The position numbers and the translations under genes were made by a program. The notes beneath the pieces are model-generated. The model saw only the letters and a program-made list of their open reading frames with translations. It did not search any database and was not told the origin of the DNA. Shown in pieces: positions 35,658-44,533 of a stretch of 60,850 nucleotides of DNA (the stretch's first letter is position 1; each line of letters begins with the position of its first letter). The stretch is taken from the NCBI GenBank assembly GCA_050290785.1, contig JBNKIR010000056.1, positions 1 through 60,850 on the forward strand, written 5' to 3'. Origin of the DNA: JAAGZL01 sp050290785 (GTDB taxonomy: Bacteria; Pseudomonadota; Gammaproteobacteria; Chromatiales; Chromatiaceae).

Positions 35658-36035
35658 ATGAAAAAACGCAATCTATACCTAGTCGCATCGATCTTGACGG
35701 CCGCATTTGTGTCAGGATGCGGTTCCGAACAACAGGTTTCCTACAAGGCCGATATCAGGCCCATTCTGGATAAGCATTGTTCCGAATGTCACCTAAACGG
35801 GGGTGCCGGGGCGGAGAAAACACAATTTCTCGTAGATTCCTACGACAACCTGATGAAGGGCACAAAATTCGGACCGGTTATCGTGGCTGGCGACTCCCTA
35901 TCAAGCTCTCTGTACAGGCTTGTTTCGGGCAAAGTTGATAAATCTATCCAGATGCCTCATTCAAAAGGGCCTATGACCGCAGACGAGATCTCCGCTATTG
36001 AGAAATGGATAGATCAAGGCGCCATGAACAACTGA
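35658..36035 (+). CDS. Monoheme c-type cytochrome lipoprotein
   Basis: 125 aa from the ATG at 35658 (GGAG upstream; the TTG at 35640 is unlikely). The lipobox FVSGC anchors it to a membrane. One heme motif, CSECH (DKHCSECHLNGGAG), lies near residue 45, and a Met in SIQMPHSKGPM may be the distal ligand. The segment from YKADIRPILDKHC resembles the planctomycete-type cytochrome domain. Probably an electron carrier on the periplasmic face. The next cytochrome starts 20 nt downstream. Confidence 0.88.
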   Translation: MKKRNLYLVASILTAAFVSGCGSEQQVSYKADIRPILDKHCSECHLNGGAGAEKTQFLVDSYDNLMKGTKFGPVIVAGDSLSSSLYRLVSGKVDKSIQMPHSKGPMTADEISAIEKWIDQGAMNN

Positions 36036-36055
36036 CCCAGAGCATAGGTAACATC

Positions 36056-36361
36056 ATGAAAAATATCCTGATTTTGGTATTTGTCTCCGCATTTCTAATC
36101 TCATTCCAGGTCTCCGCAGATCAGGCCACTGCGATGAGTTCTGGCTGTCTGGCATGCCACAAGGCCGATGGAAAACTGATCGGACCTTCGTTTAAGGAGA
36201 TCGCGGGAAAATATGCGGGACAGCCAGGTATAGTTGACAACCTGGCAACAAAGGTAAAGGCCGGCGGTAAAGGGGTTTGGGGCGATGTGGAAATGCCAGC
36301 GAGTCCCGCCCCACTTGATGACGTAAAAAAGGTTATTGCCTGGATGTTAACCCACAAATAG
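36056..36361 (+). CDS. Small class I cytochrome c (c551/c5 type)
   Basis: 101 aa. A signal peptide (ILILVFVSAFLISFQVSA) is followed by a mature domain of about 80 aa with heme motif CLACH, PSFKEIAGKY and the Met ligand in DVEMPASP. It is typical of soluble periplasmic electron donors to oxidases or nitrite reductase. The upstream frame to 36005 is the tail of the preceding gene in another frame. Same transcript as the lipoprotein cytochrome. Confidence 0.92.
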   Translation: MKNILILVFVSAFLISFQVSADQATAMSSGCLACHKADGKLIGPSFKEIAGKYAGQPGIVDNLATKVKAGGKGVWGDVEMPASPAPLDDVKKVIAWMLTHK

Positions 36362-36378
36362 ACCTTTCAAGATAAAAA

Positions 36379-36404
36379 AAGGCCGAAGCTTATGCTTCGG
36401 CCTT
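36379..36404. terminator. Bidirectional terminator, cytochrome operon / mdh
   Basis: Perfect 11-bp stem AAGGCCGAAGC/GCTTCGGCCTT with loop TTAT, flanked by an A-run on the left and a T-rich run on the right, between convergent genes. Confidence 0.88.
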
Positions 36405-36425
36405 TCCCTTTTAGCTATAGGCAGG

Positions 36426-37409
36426 TCAACCCTTCAACAGGTCCTTGACCACATCGCGCTCACTGCGCAACTCATTCAGGGTGATCTCAAATTTCGCCCT
36501 ACCCCAGTCGGACATGGGCAGACCTTCCACTATCTCCCAGTCCCCGTTACCGGATGAGGTAAGCGGGAAACCGAACATCAGCCCAGGATCAACTCCATAC
36601 TCGCCATTGGAACAGACGCCTGCCGTAAACCAGTCGCCGGCAGATGACGGTTTATTCAGAGACATCACATGATCCAGGGCCGCATTAGCGGCCGAAGCGG
36701 CGCTGGAAGCACCACGGGCCTGGATAACGGCGGCGCCACGTTCCTGAATAACCGGGATGAATGTGTCTTTCAGCCAGGCCTCATCATTGATCACATCCGC
36801 TGCAGGCCGGCCGCCGATCCTGGCGTTCTCAAAATCCGGATACTGGTTGTTGGAGTGGTTACCCCAGATCGTAACATTGCTGACGTCCGCCACCGGCACC
36901 CCCGCCTTGGCCGCCAACTGACTCTTGGCCCGGTTCTCGTCCAGGCGCATCATGGATGAGAAGCGTTCATTCGGCACATCAGAATTGTTCATGGCGATCA
37001 GACAGTTGGTATTGGCCGGATTGCCCACCACCATACAGCGCACATCATCCGCAGCCCGGTTCAGGGCCTCGCCCTGGCCCACGAAGATCGGACCGTTTAC
37101 CTTGATCAGGTCGGCACGCTCCATACCTGGCCCCCGCGGCCTGGAACCCACCAGGAAGGCCTGATTGATCCCGTCAAAGGCCTTGTTGGCATCATCGAAC
37201 ATCTTTATCTCGGCCAGGGTTGGAAAGGCGCAATCTGTCAGTTCCATGGCGACGCCCTCCAGCTTATCCATCACCTGGGGGATCTCGAGCAGGTGCAAAT
37301 GCACAGGCCGGTCAGCACCGAATACCTCGCCCGAAGCAATACGGAACAACAGGCTATAGGAAATCTGACCGGCGGCGCCGGAGACTGCAACACGAATTGG
37401 ATCTGCCAT
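36426..37409 (-). CDS. mdh: Malate dehydrogenase
   Basis: 327 aa NAD-dependent malate dehydrogenase of the lactate/malate dehydrogenase family, long (cytosolic-like) group. The nucleotide loop is VAVSGAAGQISYSLLFRIASG, with VGNPANTN and the catalytic His region TIWGNHSNNQYPD; substrate Arg residues lie in GSRPRGPGMER. TCA-cycle enzyme; monocistronic. Confidence 0.96.
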   Translation of the reverse strand: MADPIRVAVSGAAGQISYSLLFRIASGEVFGADRPVHLHLLEIPQVMDKLEGVAMELTDCAFPTLAEIKMFDDANKAFDGINQAFLVGSRPRGPGMERADLIKVNGPIFVGQGEALNRAADDVRCMVVGNPANTNCLIAMNNSDVPNERFSSMMRLDENRAKSQLAAKAGVPVADVSNVTIWGNHSNNQYPDFENARIGGRPAADVINDEAWLKDTFIPVIQERGAAVIQARGASSAASAANAALDHVMSLNKPSSAGDWFTAGVCSNGEYGVDPGLMFGFPLTSSGNGDWEIVEGLPMSDWGRAKFEITLNELRSERDVVKDLLKG

Positions 37410-37629
37410 TATTTTGAATCCTCCAGATGTTTTTTGTACTCAGTATTGGGTTGCATCCTCCGTCCAACACTCCCTTTGTATTTATCAGTGACCAAAGACG
37501 CAGACCGATAAGCATAACATCAAGAAAATTACTGATAAAAGCCTTTTTAATGTATTGAAATCTACATTTACTGCCTGGAATTTCATCTGCAACAGGAAAT
37601 AAATGCCCTACAGCGTTACAATCTGTTGC

Positions 37630-38604
37630 ATGAGCCGCAAAAACAGCACTATAGCCCCATCCCGCAGCACCCCCGACACCCACCAGCGAGGGGCCGAAAA
37701 GCTGGCGCGCATTCCGATAAAGGTCGACACAACCTCCCGCATCCAGCGCAAACCGCCCTGGATTCGCGCCCGCGCGCCAGGAGGGGCGGCCGTAGGAAGG
37801 ATCAAGCGCATCCTGCGTGAACACAACCTTAGCTCAGTGTGCGAGGAGGCCGCCTGCCCCAACCTGGGAGAATGTTTCAATCACGGCACCGCCACCTTCA
37901 TGATCATGGGGGACATATGCACCAGACGCTGTCCGTTCTGTGACGTGGCCCACGGGACACCCCAGCCCCTGGATCGGGACGAGCCTACCAAGCTGGCGGA
38001 TGCCGTAAATATCATGCAACTGAGTTATGTGGTGATCACGTCGGTAGACAGAGACGACCTACGCGATGGCGGGGCCGAGCACTATGTCGAATGCATCCGA
38101 GAGCTTCGTCGCGTCAATCACGGCCTATCTATCGAGATACTGGTACCAGATTTCCGCGGGCGCCAACAGATCGCCCTGGAAAAATTTCACCACGCCCAAC
38201 CGGATGTCTTCAACCATAACCTGGAGACAGTGCCACGACTGTACAAAAAATGCCGTCCTGGAGCTGACTATACCGTATCATTGGAACTACTAAGGGAATT
38301 CAACGCACTGCATCCCCAGATACCAACCAAATCAGGGCTAATGTTGGGATTGGGCGAGACCATGGATGAGGTGAAGGAGGTGATGCTTGATCTGCACGAT
38401 AACGGTTGCAGCATGCTCACTTTAGGCCAATACCTGCAGCCGAGCCGAAATCACCTGCCGGTGGAGCGCTTTATTGAGCCTAAGGAGTTTGATCGGCTCA
38501 GACAGATCGGGGAAGATATGGGTTTCGCGAATGTGGCCAGCGGCCCACTGGTGCGCTCTTCATACCATGCTGACATACAGGCAAACCAAATTCTAAAACA
38601 ATAA
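37630..38604 (+). CDS. lipA: Lipoyl synthase
   Basis: 324 aa from the ATG at 37630 (an upstream ATG at 37603 is possible). Radical-SAM enzyme inserting two sulfurs into octanoyl domains. It has the auxiliary cluster CEEAACPNLGEC (CX4CX5C) and the radical-SAM cluster CTRRCPFC (CX3CX2C), plus the C-terminal RSSYHAD serine ligand. Divergent from mdh across about 220 bp; works with LipB at 32981. Confidence 0.96.
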   Translation: MSRKNSTIAPSRSTPDTHQRGAEKLARIPIKVDTTSRIQRKPPWIRARAPGGAAVGRIKRILREHNLSSVCEEAACPNLGECFNHGTATFMIMGDICTRRCPFCDVAHGTPQPLDRDEPTKLADAVNIMQLSYVVITSVDRDDLRDGGAEHYVECIRELRRVNHGLSIEILVPDFRGRQQIALEKFHHAQPDVFNHNLETVPRLYKKCRPGADYTVSLELLREFNALHPQIPTKSGLMLGLGETMDEVKEVMLDLHDNGCSMLTLGQYLQPSRNHLPVERFIEPKEFDRLRQIGEDMGFANVASGPLVRSSYHADIQANQILKQ

Positions 38605-38626
38605 ACAGGGTAAATGAGGCATAGTT

Positions 38627-39403
38627 ATGGATCAAGAGATCGTAATCATACTTAAGGCTCTACTCCTCCCACCCGGCGGACTAATACTGCTTCTGATCGT
38701 CTCGTTGTTACTCATCCGAGGCATATTTGGAAAGACTGTTCTTGCCATAACCATGATCATGTTCTACCTGCTCAGCACGCCGCTGGTAGCCACAAATCTT
38801 ATGTCTGGTTTGGAGCAGCACATATTTGTCACCCCGGATGAGCTCCTTGCCAGCAAGGCGGAGGCCATCGTGGTGTTGGGCGGCGGCACCTACGAAGAGG
38901 GCCCAGAGTATGGCGGGGACACCATCAAAGGCATGTTGCTGGAGAGGGTGAGATATGCCGCCTGGCTGCAAAAGAGGACCAACCTCCCTATCATCGTCTC
39001 CGGTGGCAACATGATTACCGGTCGAGAGTCTGAGGCCAAGCTGGCCAGCAAGGTGCTAAAAGATGAGTTCGGTTGCAAGGTGGTGGCCACGGAGGACAAG
39101 AGCAAGAACACCTGGGAGAACGCCGTCTACACCAGTGGGCTGTTAAAGACCCTGGAGATAAACAAGGTGGCCCTGGTCACCCACGCCTGGCACATGCCGC
39201 GCGCCATGCATGTGTTCAAACTGAACGGTGTTGATGTATTTGCAGCACCGACCATCTTCTCCACCGGAAAAAGAGGTCTGAACAACAGCGAGGTTGGAGA
39301 TTGGCTGCCCGATGCATCAGCGCTCAGGATCAGCTATTTGGCACTGCACGAATATGTCGGCATGCTCTGGTACCGGGCAAAGCTGCTAATCGGTATTAGC
39401 TAG
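38627..39403 (+). CDS. ElyC/YdcF-like DUF218 membrane protein
   Basis: 258 aa. Two N-terminal membrane segments (GGLILLLIVSLLLIRG and TVLAITMIMFYLLS) are followed by a DUF218 domain: AIVVLGGGTYEEGPEYGG, PIIVSGGN, EDKSKNTWENA and VTHAWHMPRAMHVF. This layout matches E. coli ElyC, linked to envelope and undecaprenyl-phosphate homeostasis. It follows lipA by 22 nt and converges on fxsA. Confidence 0.85.
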   Translation: MDQEIVIILKALLLPPGGLILLLIVSLLLIRGIFGKTVLAITMIMFYLLSTPLVATNLMSGLEQHIFVTPDELLASKAEAIVVLGGGTYEEGPEYGGDTIKGMLLERVRYAAWLQKRTNLPIIVSGGNMITGRESEAKLASKVLKDEFGCKVVATEDKSKNTWENAVYTSGLLKTLEINKVALVTHAWHMPRAMHVFKLNGVDVFAAPTIFSTGKRGLNNSEVGDWLPDASALRISYLALHEYVGMLWYRAKLLIGIS

Positions 39404-39405
39404 TC

Positions 39406-39846
39406 TCAATCATCGTCGCGGCGAAACTCACCCTCGATGATGCGTGGCCTATGGGCGTCGCCATGGGTCGGCTGCGGGGGATCCATAATCCGAGCCCGCT
39501 TCAGGAATTTCAGTATCGCCCATTTACGCACAGCAGGCACCAAGGCAAAAAAACCGATCACATCGGTAATAAAACCAGGTAACAGCAACATAAAGCCACA
39601 GGCCAGCAGCACCACCCCTTCCAGCATCTCTATCGCCGGTATCTCCCCCATGGCCATGGATTTCTGCACCTTTATCGCTGTTGCCAACCCCTGCATCCGC
39701 ACCAGCAATCCACCGAGAACAGCGGTAAAGACGGTCAGTGCTATAGTGGGGATTGCACCTATATAAGAACCAACCTCAATCAGCCAGTAGAGCTCCAGCA
39801 GGGGGATTCCTACAAACAGAAGTAAAAACAGTAACAATGGATTCAT
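39406..39846 (-). CDS. fxsA: FxsA family membrane protein
   Basis: 146 aa. N-terminal hydrophobic segments (LLLFLLLFVGIPLLELYWLIEVG) and the conserved VFTAVLGGLLVRMQGL with LLACGFMLLLPGFITDVIGFFALVP define FxsA, a cytoplasmic-membrane protein linked to phage F exclusion in E. coli; its normal role is unclear. The C-terminus is hydrophilic. Confidence 0.92.
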   Translation of the reverse strand: MNPLLLFLLLFVGIPLLELYWLIEVGSYIGAIPTIALTVFTAVLGGLLVRMQGLATAIKVQKSMAMGEIPAIEMLEGVVLLACGFMLLLPGFITDVIGFFALVPAVRKWAILKFLKRARIMDPPQPTHGDAHRPRIIEGEFRRDDD

Positions 39847-39894
39847 GCGGAAAAAGCTTACGCCTTCCCGCCCATAGGTACAAGTTTACCTGGT

Positions 39895-40653
39895 CTATGG
39901 GGCCACAACAGCCTTATACCAGACCTCGGCGATGATATCGTAACCCTTGGCATTGGGGTGGTTGCCGTCGCTATCCAGGGTAGATTGCTCCGTAAACAGT
40001 TTGGCGTCGGAAAAATCCACCGTTACCGCCCCGAAACGGTCAGCCATCTGCCGAATCACGGCATTATATTTACCGGTCTGAACAGACATCCTGGTCACAT
40101 CATCCACTGATATCCTGTCAAAACTGCTGCCGCGCATCTCCGGATCGGTCATGACCGGACGTTTTGACTGATCATCCAAGAGGGCAATATATAACCTTGC
40201 TCCACTGCCTTGCAGCGCGGAGAGGATCCGTTGAATATTTTCCGTAAAGATTCGCAGGCCATCCCGCTCACATGCGGAGAAATCATTACGGTACTCCTCA
40301 TCGCACACATAGTTGTACAGCCCAAACAGGTCATTACTCCCAATCCACACAACAGCAATCCTGGTATGCTCCGCAGGCGCCGCGCGCAACAGATCGACAG
40401 CTGGCTCCAGTTGGGTATTGATCAGGTCGTCAGAGGTCCAGCCGGATTGCCCCAGATTCTTCACCACCGATCCGGGGCGCTCAGAGGCGAATCTGGTCGC
40501 CAGCCTCGCAGGATAGCCACCCCCCGGCTCAACATCACCATCTCCCTGGGTCAGGCTGTCGCCCAAGGCCACTATGGTAACTGGCCCTGCACTGACAGAG
40601 CATAGCGCACACATTAGCAACAGAAACAACACAACCAGCCTTGCGAGCTTCAT
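39895..40653 (-). CDS. Exported SGNH/GDSL esterase
   Basis: 252 aa. A signal peptide (LVVLFLLLMCALCSVSA) precedes an SGNH hydrolase domain: nucleophile block ALGDSLTQGDG, Gly block LGQSGWTSDD, Asn block WIGSNDLF and C-terminal DGNHPNAKGYD with the catalytic Asp/His. It resembles TesA/arylesterase-type lysophospholipases of the periplasm but is longer (extra CDEEYRNDFSACERDG segment with two Cys). Confidence 0.85.
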   Translation of the reverse strand: MKLARLVVLFLLLMCALCSVSAGPVTIVALGDSLTQGDGDVEPGGGYPARLATRFASERPGSVVKNLGQSGWTSDDLINTQLEPAVDLLRAAPAEHTRIAVVWIGSNDLFGLYNYVCDEEYRNDFSACERDGLRIFTENIQRILSALQGSGARLYIALLDDQSKRPVMTDPEMRGSSFDRISVDDVTRMSVQTGKYNAVIRQMADRFGAVTVDFSDAKLFTEQSTLDSDGNHPNAKGYDIIAEVWYKAVVAP

Positions 40654-40790
40654 TTTCCACCCCCCTTGAATACCGGTTTTCCTGGCCTGCGCTCTCCCTG
40701 GCAGCCAAGTGACCTAGGGAGAAGAGCTCAAGGATTCAATCTGGCTGCCGATAACCAGTTTACTTGAGATCAAACCTCCGGGGTACCGTA

Positions 40791-41195
40791 TTGAATATCA
40801 AAGCCCTAAAGATAAGAGTGGTGTTGAGCGCGTTGTTTTTATCCACAAGCACGTCTGCATCTGCAGCGGAACTATCGCAATTCAACCCATATCGCACCCC
40901 CAAGCCATATACTCAAAAATCTGAGGATATCTCCCTGAGCTGTGCCCAGTTGGATCGTGAGATATCCAGGGTCATGCCATACACCTATAACTATCGCCCG
41001 GATTTTGATAGAGACCCGTATGTAGGGGGTGCCATCATAGCTGGCGCAACCATATCACTGGTCGGTTATGGCTATCTTGCCTTCCGTGCAGCCGGAGATT
41101 TTATGGAGGACAAACGTGTCCTCTCCGCCAACGCCAGGATAGAGAGCCTGCGCCGTCTCAAGGCCGAGAAATACTGCTATGAGGACAGAGGCTAA
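40791..41195 (+). CDS. Hypothetical exported protein with one internal hydrophobic segment
   Basis: About 134 aa from TTG 40791; an earlier TTG at 40764 is the alternative and no ATG fits. A signal-like N-terminus (VVLSALFLSTSTSASA) precedes Pro/Tyr-rich sequence. Then come a Cys helix (SLSCAQLDREISRVMP), a hydrophobic segment (GGAIIAGATISLVGYGYLAF) and a C-terminal helix SLRRLKAEKYCYE with the second Cys. I do not recognise the family. It lies 10 nt before the two-CW gene. Confidence 0.6.
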   Translation: MNIKALKIRVVLSALFLSTSTSASAAELSQFNPYRTPKPYTQKSEDISLSCAQLDREISRVMPYTYNYRPDFDRDPYVGGAIIAGATISLVGYGYLAFRAAGDFMEDKRVLSANARIESLRRLKAEKYCYEDRG

Positions 41196-41205
41196 CGAGG
41201 GAACC

Positions 41206-41532
41206 ATGACCAAGAAACAGTGCTGGGAAGTAAAAAAGTGTGGCAGGGAGCCTGGTGGGGAGAAGTACGCTGAGCTTGGCGTATGCAGGGCGGCCCTGCC
41301 CAACGATTATGACTGTATAAATGATGGCGAACACGGCGGCAGATTCTGCTGGGCTATCGCCGGAACCCTCTGCGGAGGGGAAGCCCAGGGGGAGTTTTGT
41401 AAGAAGATCGAAAACTGCCTCTCTTGTGAATTCCTGCAGCAGGTACAAAAGGAAGAGGGCAGACGTTTCATCCTGACCCCGGAACACGCCGATCTGCTAC
41501 TGGAGGCGGAAGGCCTAAGGAAAAAGAAATAG
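41206..41532 (+). CDS. Two-CW domain cysteine-rich protein
   Basis: 108 aa from the ATG at 41206 (GAGG upstream). It holds eight or more Cys: CWEVKKCGREPGG, GVC, YDC, FCWAIAGTLCGG, FC, NCLSCEF. The two CW pairs match small proteins annotated as two-CW domain proteins, common in anaerobes and sulfur-metabolising bacteria and likely binding metal. The C-terminal third (RRFILTPEHADLLLEAEGL) is helical. Function is unknown. Confidence 0.75.
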   Translation: MTKKQCWEVKKCGREPGGEKYAELGVCRAALPNDYDCINDGEHGGRFCWAIAGTLCGGEAQGEFCKKIENCLSCEFLQQVQKEEGRRFILTPEHADLLLEAEGLRKKK

Positions 41533-41615
41533 CCTGGCCGGATTGATCAATTCTGCCATTAGGGTAAAATTCCCACCCTTTACACCCTATTACCTGAATA
41601 TATTGGAGTCACATC

Positions 41616-42044
<429 letters not shown>

Positions 42045-42072
42045 TACAGGCCAAAAAATAAAGGCTTGAAAG

Positions 42073-42116
42073 CCGTGTCGATCATTTGTAGTTTATACGG
42101 TCGACACGGTTTTTTT
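42073..42116 (+). terminator. Terminator of ndk
   Basis: 9-bp stem CCGTGTCGA/TCGACACGG (42073-42081, 42101-42109) followed by TTTTTTTA. Confidence 0.85.
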
Positions 42117-42199
42117 ATGTCTCAATAACATCAATTAATCCACTAAAGGCAGGACCACACCCCATTCCGGTTCTGGCATATCTATGATTTGGAGCAACA

Positions 42200-43423
42200 A
42201 TGAAAAACACCTTTAATCACCCGCTACCGGACAAAGATGGCTATTTCGGAGAGTATGGCGGCAGCTTCATCCCGGAAGAGCTACAAAAGATCATCGATGA
42301 GATCACCGAGGCATATCTCAAGATCAGGGAAGACCCTGACTTTATTGCGGAACTGTCAGAGCTGTACAAACACTATGTGGGACGTCCCAGCCCCATCTTT
42401 CATGCCAAGAACCTATCGAAAAAATACGGCACCGACATCTATCTGAAACGCGAGGACCTGAATCACACCGGCGCGCACAAGATAAACCACTGCCTGGGCG
42501 AGGCCCTGCTGGCCAAGAAGATGGGCAAGAGGAAGATCATCGCCGAGACCGGGGCCGGGCAACACGGCGTGGCCCTGGCCACTGCAGCCGCCCTGGTCGG
42601 CCTGGAGTGCGACATCTATATGGGTGAGGTGGATATCGTCAAAGAGCACCCCAACGTGGTGCGCATGCATATCCTTGGGGCCAGGGTAATCCCGGCCACC
42701 CACGGCAGAAAGACCCTGAAGGAGGCGGTGGACGCCGCCTTCACCGGATATCTGCAGGACCCGGTAAACCAGCTCTATGCCATCGGCTCCGTGGTCGGCC
42801 CCCACCCTTTCCCGATGATGGTGCGGGACTTCCAGTCCATAGTGGGCAACGAGGCCAAAGAGCAGTTCGCCGAGATGACCGGTGGCCTGCCGGACAATCT
42901 GGTGGCCTGCGTCGGCGGCGGCTCCAACGCCATGGGGCTGTTCAGCGCCTTTCTGGACGACGCCTCGGTAAAACTGTTCGGCTGTGAACCGTCGGGCCGC
43001 GACCTGAATACACCGGGAGAACACGCCGCCACCCTGTCCAAGGGCGAACCTGGGGTGATGCACGGCTTCAAATCCTACATGCTAAAGGACGAGGAGGGCG
43101 AACCCCAGGAGGTCTACTCCGTCGCCAGCGGCCTGGACTATCCAGCGGTCGGGCCTCAACACAGCTATCTGAAGGACATCAAGCGCGTCACCTATGAGAC
43201 CATCAGCGACAAGGAGGCGATAGACGCATTCTTCGAGCTCTCCCGCCTGGAGGGCATCATCCCAGCGATCGAATCGGCCCATGCGGTGGCCCAGGCACTG
43301 CGTATGGCTGAGAATGGTGAGCGTGGATCGATCCTGGTCAATCTGTCAGGGAGGGGGGATAAGGATATAGACTTCGTAGTACAGCACTACGGCAAGGAGT
43401 ATGGCATAGATACCTCACTCTGA
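42200..43423 (+). CDS. trpB: Tryptophan synthase beta chain, stand-alone
   Basis: 407 aa PLP enzyme joining indole and serine. The PLP lysine is in NHTGAHKINHCLGEALLAKK; ETGAGQHGVALATAAALVGL and the phosphate loop CVGGGSNAMG are canonical. GGAG precedes the ATG. No trpA or trpF follows, unlike the usual trpFBA order. Several segments (GYLQDPVNQLYAIGSVVG, CEPSGRDLN) depart from the E. coli sequence, so it may be a divergent or second copy, perhaps for indole salvage. Confidence 0.9.
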   Translation: MKNTFNHPLPDKDGYFGEYGGSFIPEELQKIIDEITEAYLKIREDPDFIAELSELYKHYVGRPSPIFHAKNLSKKYGTDIYLKREDLNHTGAHKINHCLGEALLAKKMGKRKIIAETGAGQHGVALATAAALVGLECDIYMGEVDIVKEHPNVVRMHILGARVIPATHGRKTLKEAVDAAFTGYLQDPVNQLYAIGSVVGPHPFPMMVRDFQSIVGNEAKEQFAEMTGGLPDNLVACVGGGSNAMGLFSAFLDDASVKLFGCEPSGRDLNTPGEHAATLSKGEPGVMHGFKSYMLKDEEGEPQEVYSVASGLDYPAVGPQHSYLKDIKRVTYETISDKEAIDAFFELSRLEGIIPAIESAHAVAQALRMAENGERGSILVNLSGRGDKDIDFVVQHYGKEYGIDTSL

Positions 43424-43498
43424 TCTCCCTCCTGATAACGCCCGCGTCCCGAATACCTTCGTGGCGCGGGCAGCGCAGAGGGGTATCTCCGACCAAGA

Positions 43499-44533
43499 AT
43501 GAAGATCACAGACGCAATAGTCTCACCCTACTCCCTCCCACTCCACGCAAGGTGGCAGAGCCACACAGATGACTTCACCACACGCCGGGGCGCCCTGCTC
43601 AGGCTGGAAGACGACAGCGGCCAGGTAGGATACGGTGACTGCGCCCCACTTCCAGATCATGCGGCGGCACAGACAACCCTGGAGTCGGTACTGCCGCAAC
43701 TGTGCGGGGTGCCGATTGTGGACTGCATGGATATGTTATCCGTAGTCGAACTCCACCCCGCTGCCCGTTGTGCCCTGGAGACGGCGCTACTGGATCTGAT
43801 GGCAAGACACCGGGGCATGCCACTGCATCTATATCTAAACCCAGGATCACAACCAGAGACAAAGGTAAACGCGGCTATCGGCGCGCTGGATGACGACATA
43901 TCGCAGCGCGCCTCAGCAGCGATAGAAAAAGGATACTCTGTACTCAAACTAAAGGTCGGGATCTCTGATATAGGGCGTGAATTAGAAATGTTATCCCGTA
44001 TATGCGCTGAACTGCCTAAATCGGTTCAGCTTAGACTGGACGCAAACCGGGCCTGGGACTTCGCCACGGCCAAGGGCTTTCTAAACGGGATACGGGATCT
44101 GCCGATCGAATCACTGGAGGAGCCGCTGGCCCATCCTGACCTGAAGGAACTGGCACGGCTCCAGGATGGGACAGATATCGTCCTGGCCCTGGACGAGACG
44201 CTGTCGGATCTGGCCGATCTGCCCAAACTCCAACCCCTGCGCCGCATCATCTTAAAGCCCATGGCCCTGGGCGGACTTCTACCTGCGCTGCAACTCGGAC
44301 AACGCGCCCAGGAGCTCGGAATAGAGGTGGTGGCAACCACCACGGTGGATAGCGCCGCCGGGGTCTGGGCCGCCACTCATCTGGCAGCGGCCCTGGATAC
44401 AGAGGGGCAACTCTGCCACGGTCTTGGTACTGGAGAGTGGCTGCAACAGGATCTGGGCCAAGGACCGGATATCCGGAATGGGACAATCACCATACCCCCT
44501 GTGCCAGGCCTGGGATTTACCCCCTACTCCTGA
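43499..44533 (+). CDS. menC: o-Succinylbenzoate synthase
   Basis: 344 aa enolase-superfamily dehydratase of menaquinone synthesis. The barrel shows the KxK motif (SVLKLKVG), metal ligands D in LRLDANRAWD, E in IESLEEPL and D in LALDETL, and a C-terminal Lys in RIILKPMALGG. Dipeptide epimerases share this fold, but convergent menE supports MenC. Its 3' end overlaps menE by about 10 nt tail to tail. Confidence 0.88.
   Translation: MKITDAIVSPYSLPLHARWQSHTDDFTTRRGALLRLEDDSGQVGYGDCAPLPDHAAAQTTLESVLPQLCGVPIVDCMDMLSVVELHPAARCALETALLDLMARHRGMPLHLYLNPGSQPETKVNAAIGALDDDISQRASAAIEKGYSVLKLKVGISDIGRELEMLSRICAELPKSVQLRLDANRAWDFATAKGFLNGIRDLPIESLEEPLAHPDLKELARLQDGTDIVLALDETLSDLADLPKLQPLRRIILKPMALGGLLPALQLGQRAQELGIEVVATTTVDSAAGVWAATHLAAALDTEGQLCHGLGTGEWLQQDLGQGPDIRNGTITIPPVPGLGFTPYS

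Noticed and set aside
43440..43471. GCCCGCG/CGCGGGC hairpin after trpB as terminator
   Set aside because: No T-run follows and the menC gene begins soon after; could be a weak structure only.
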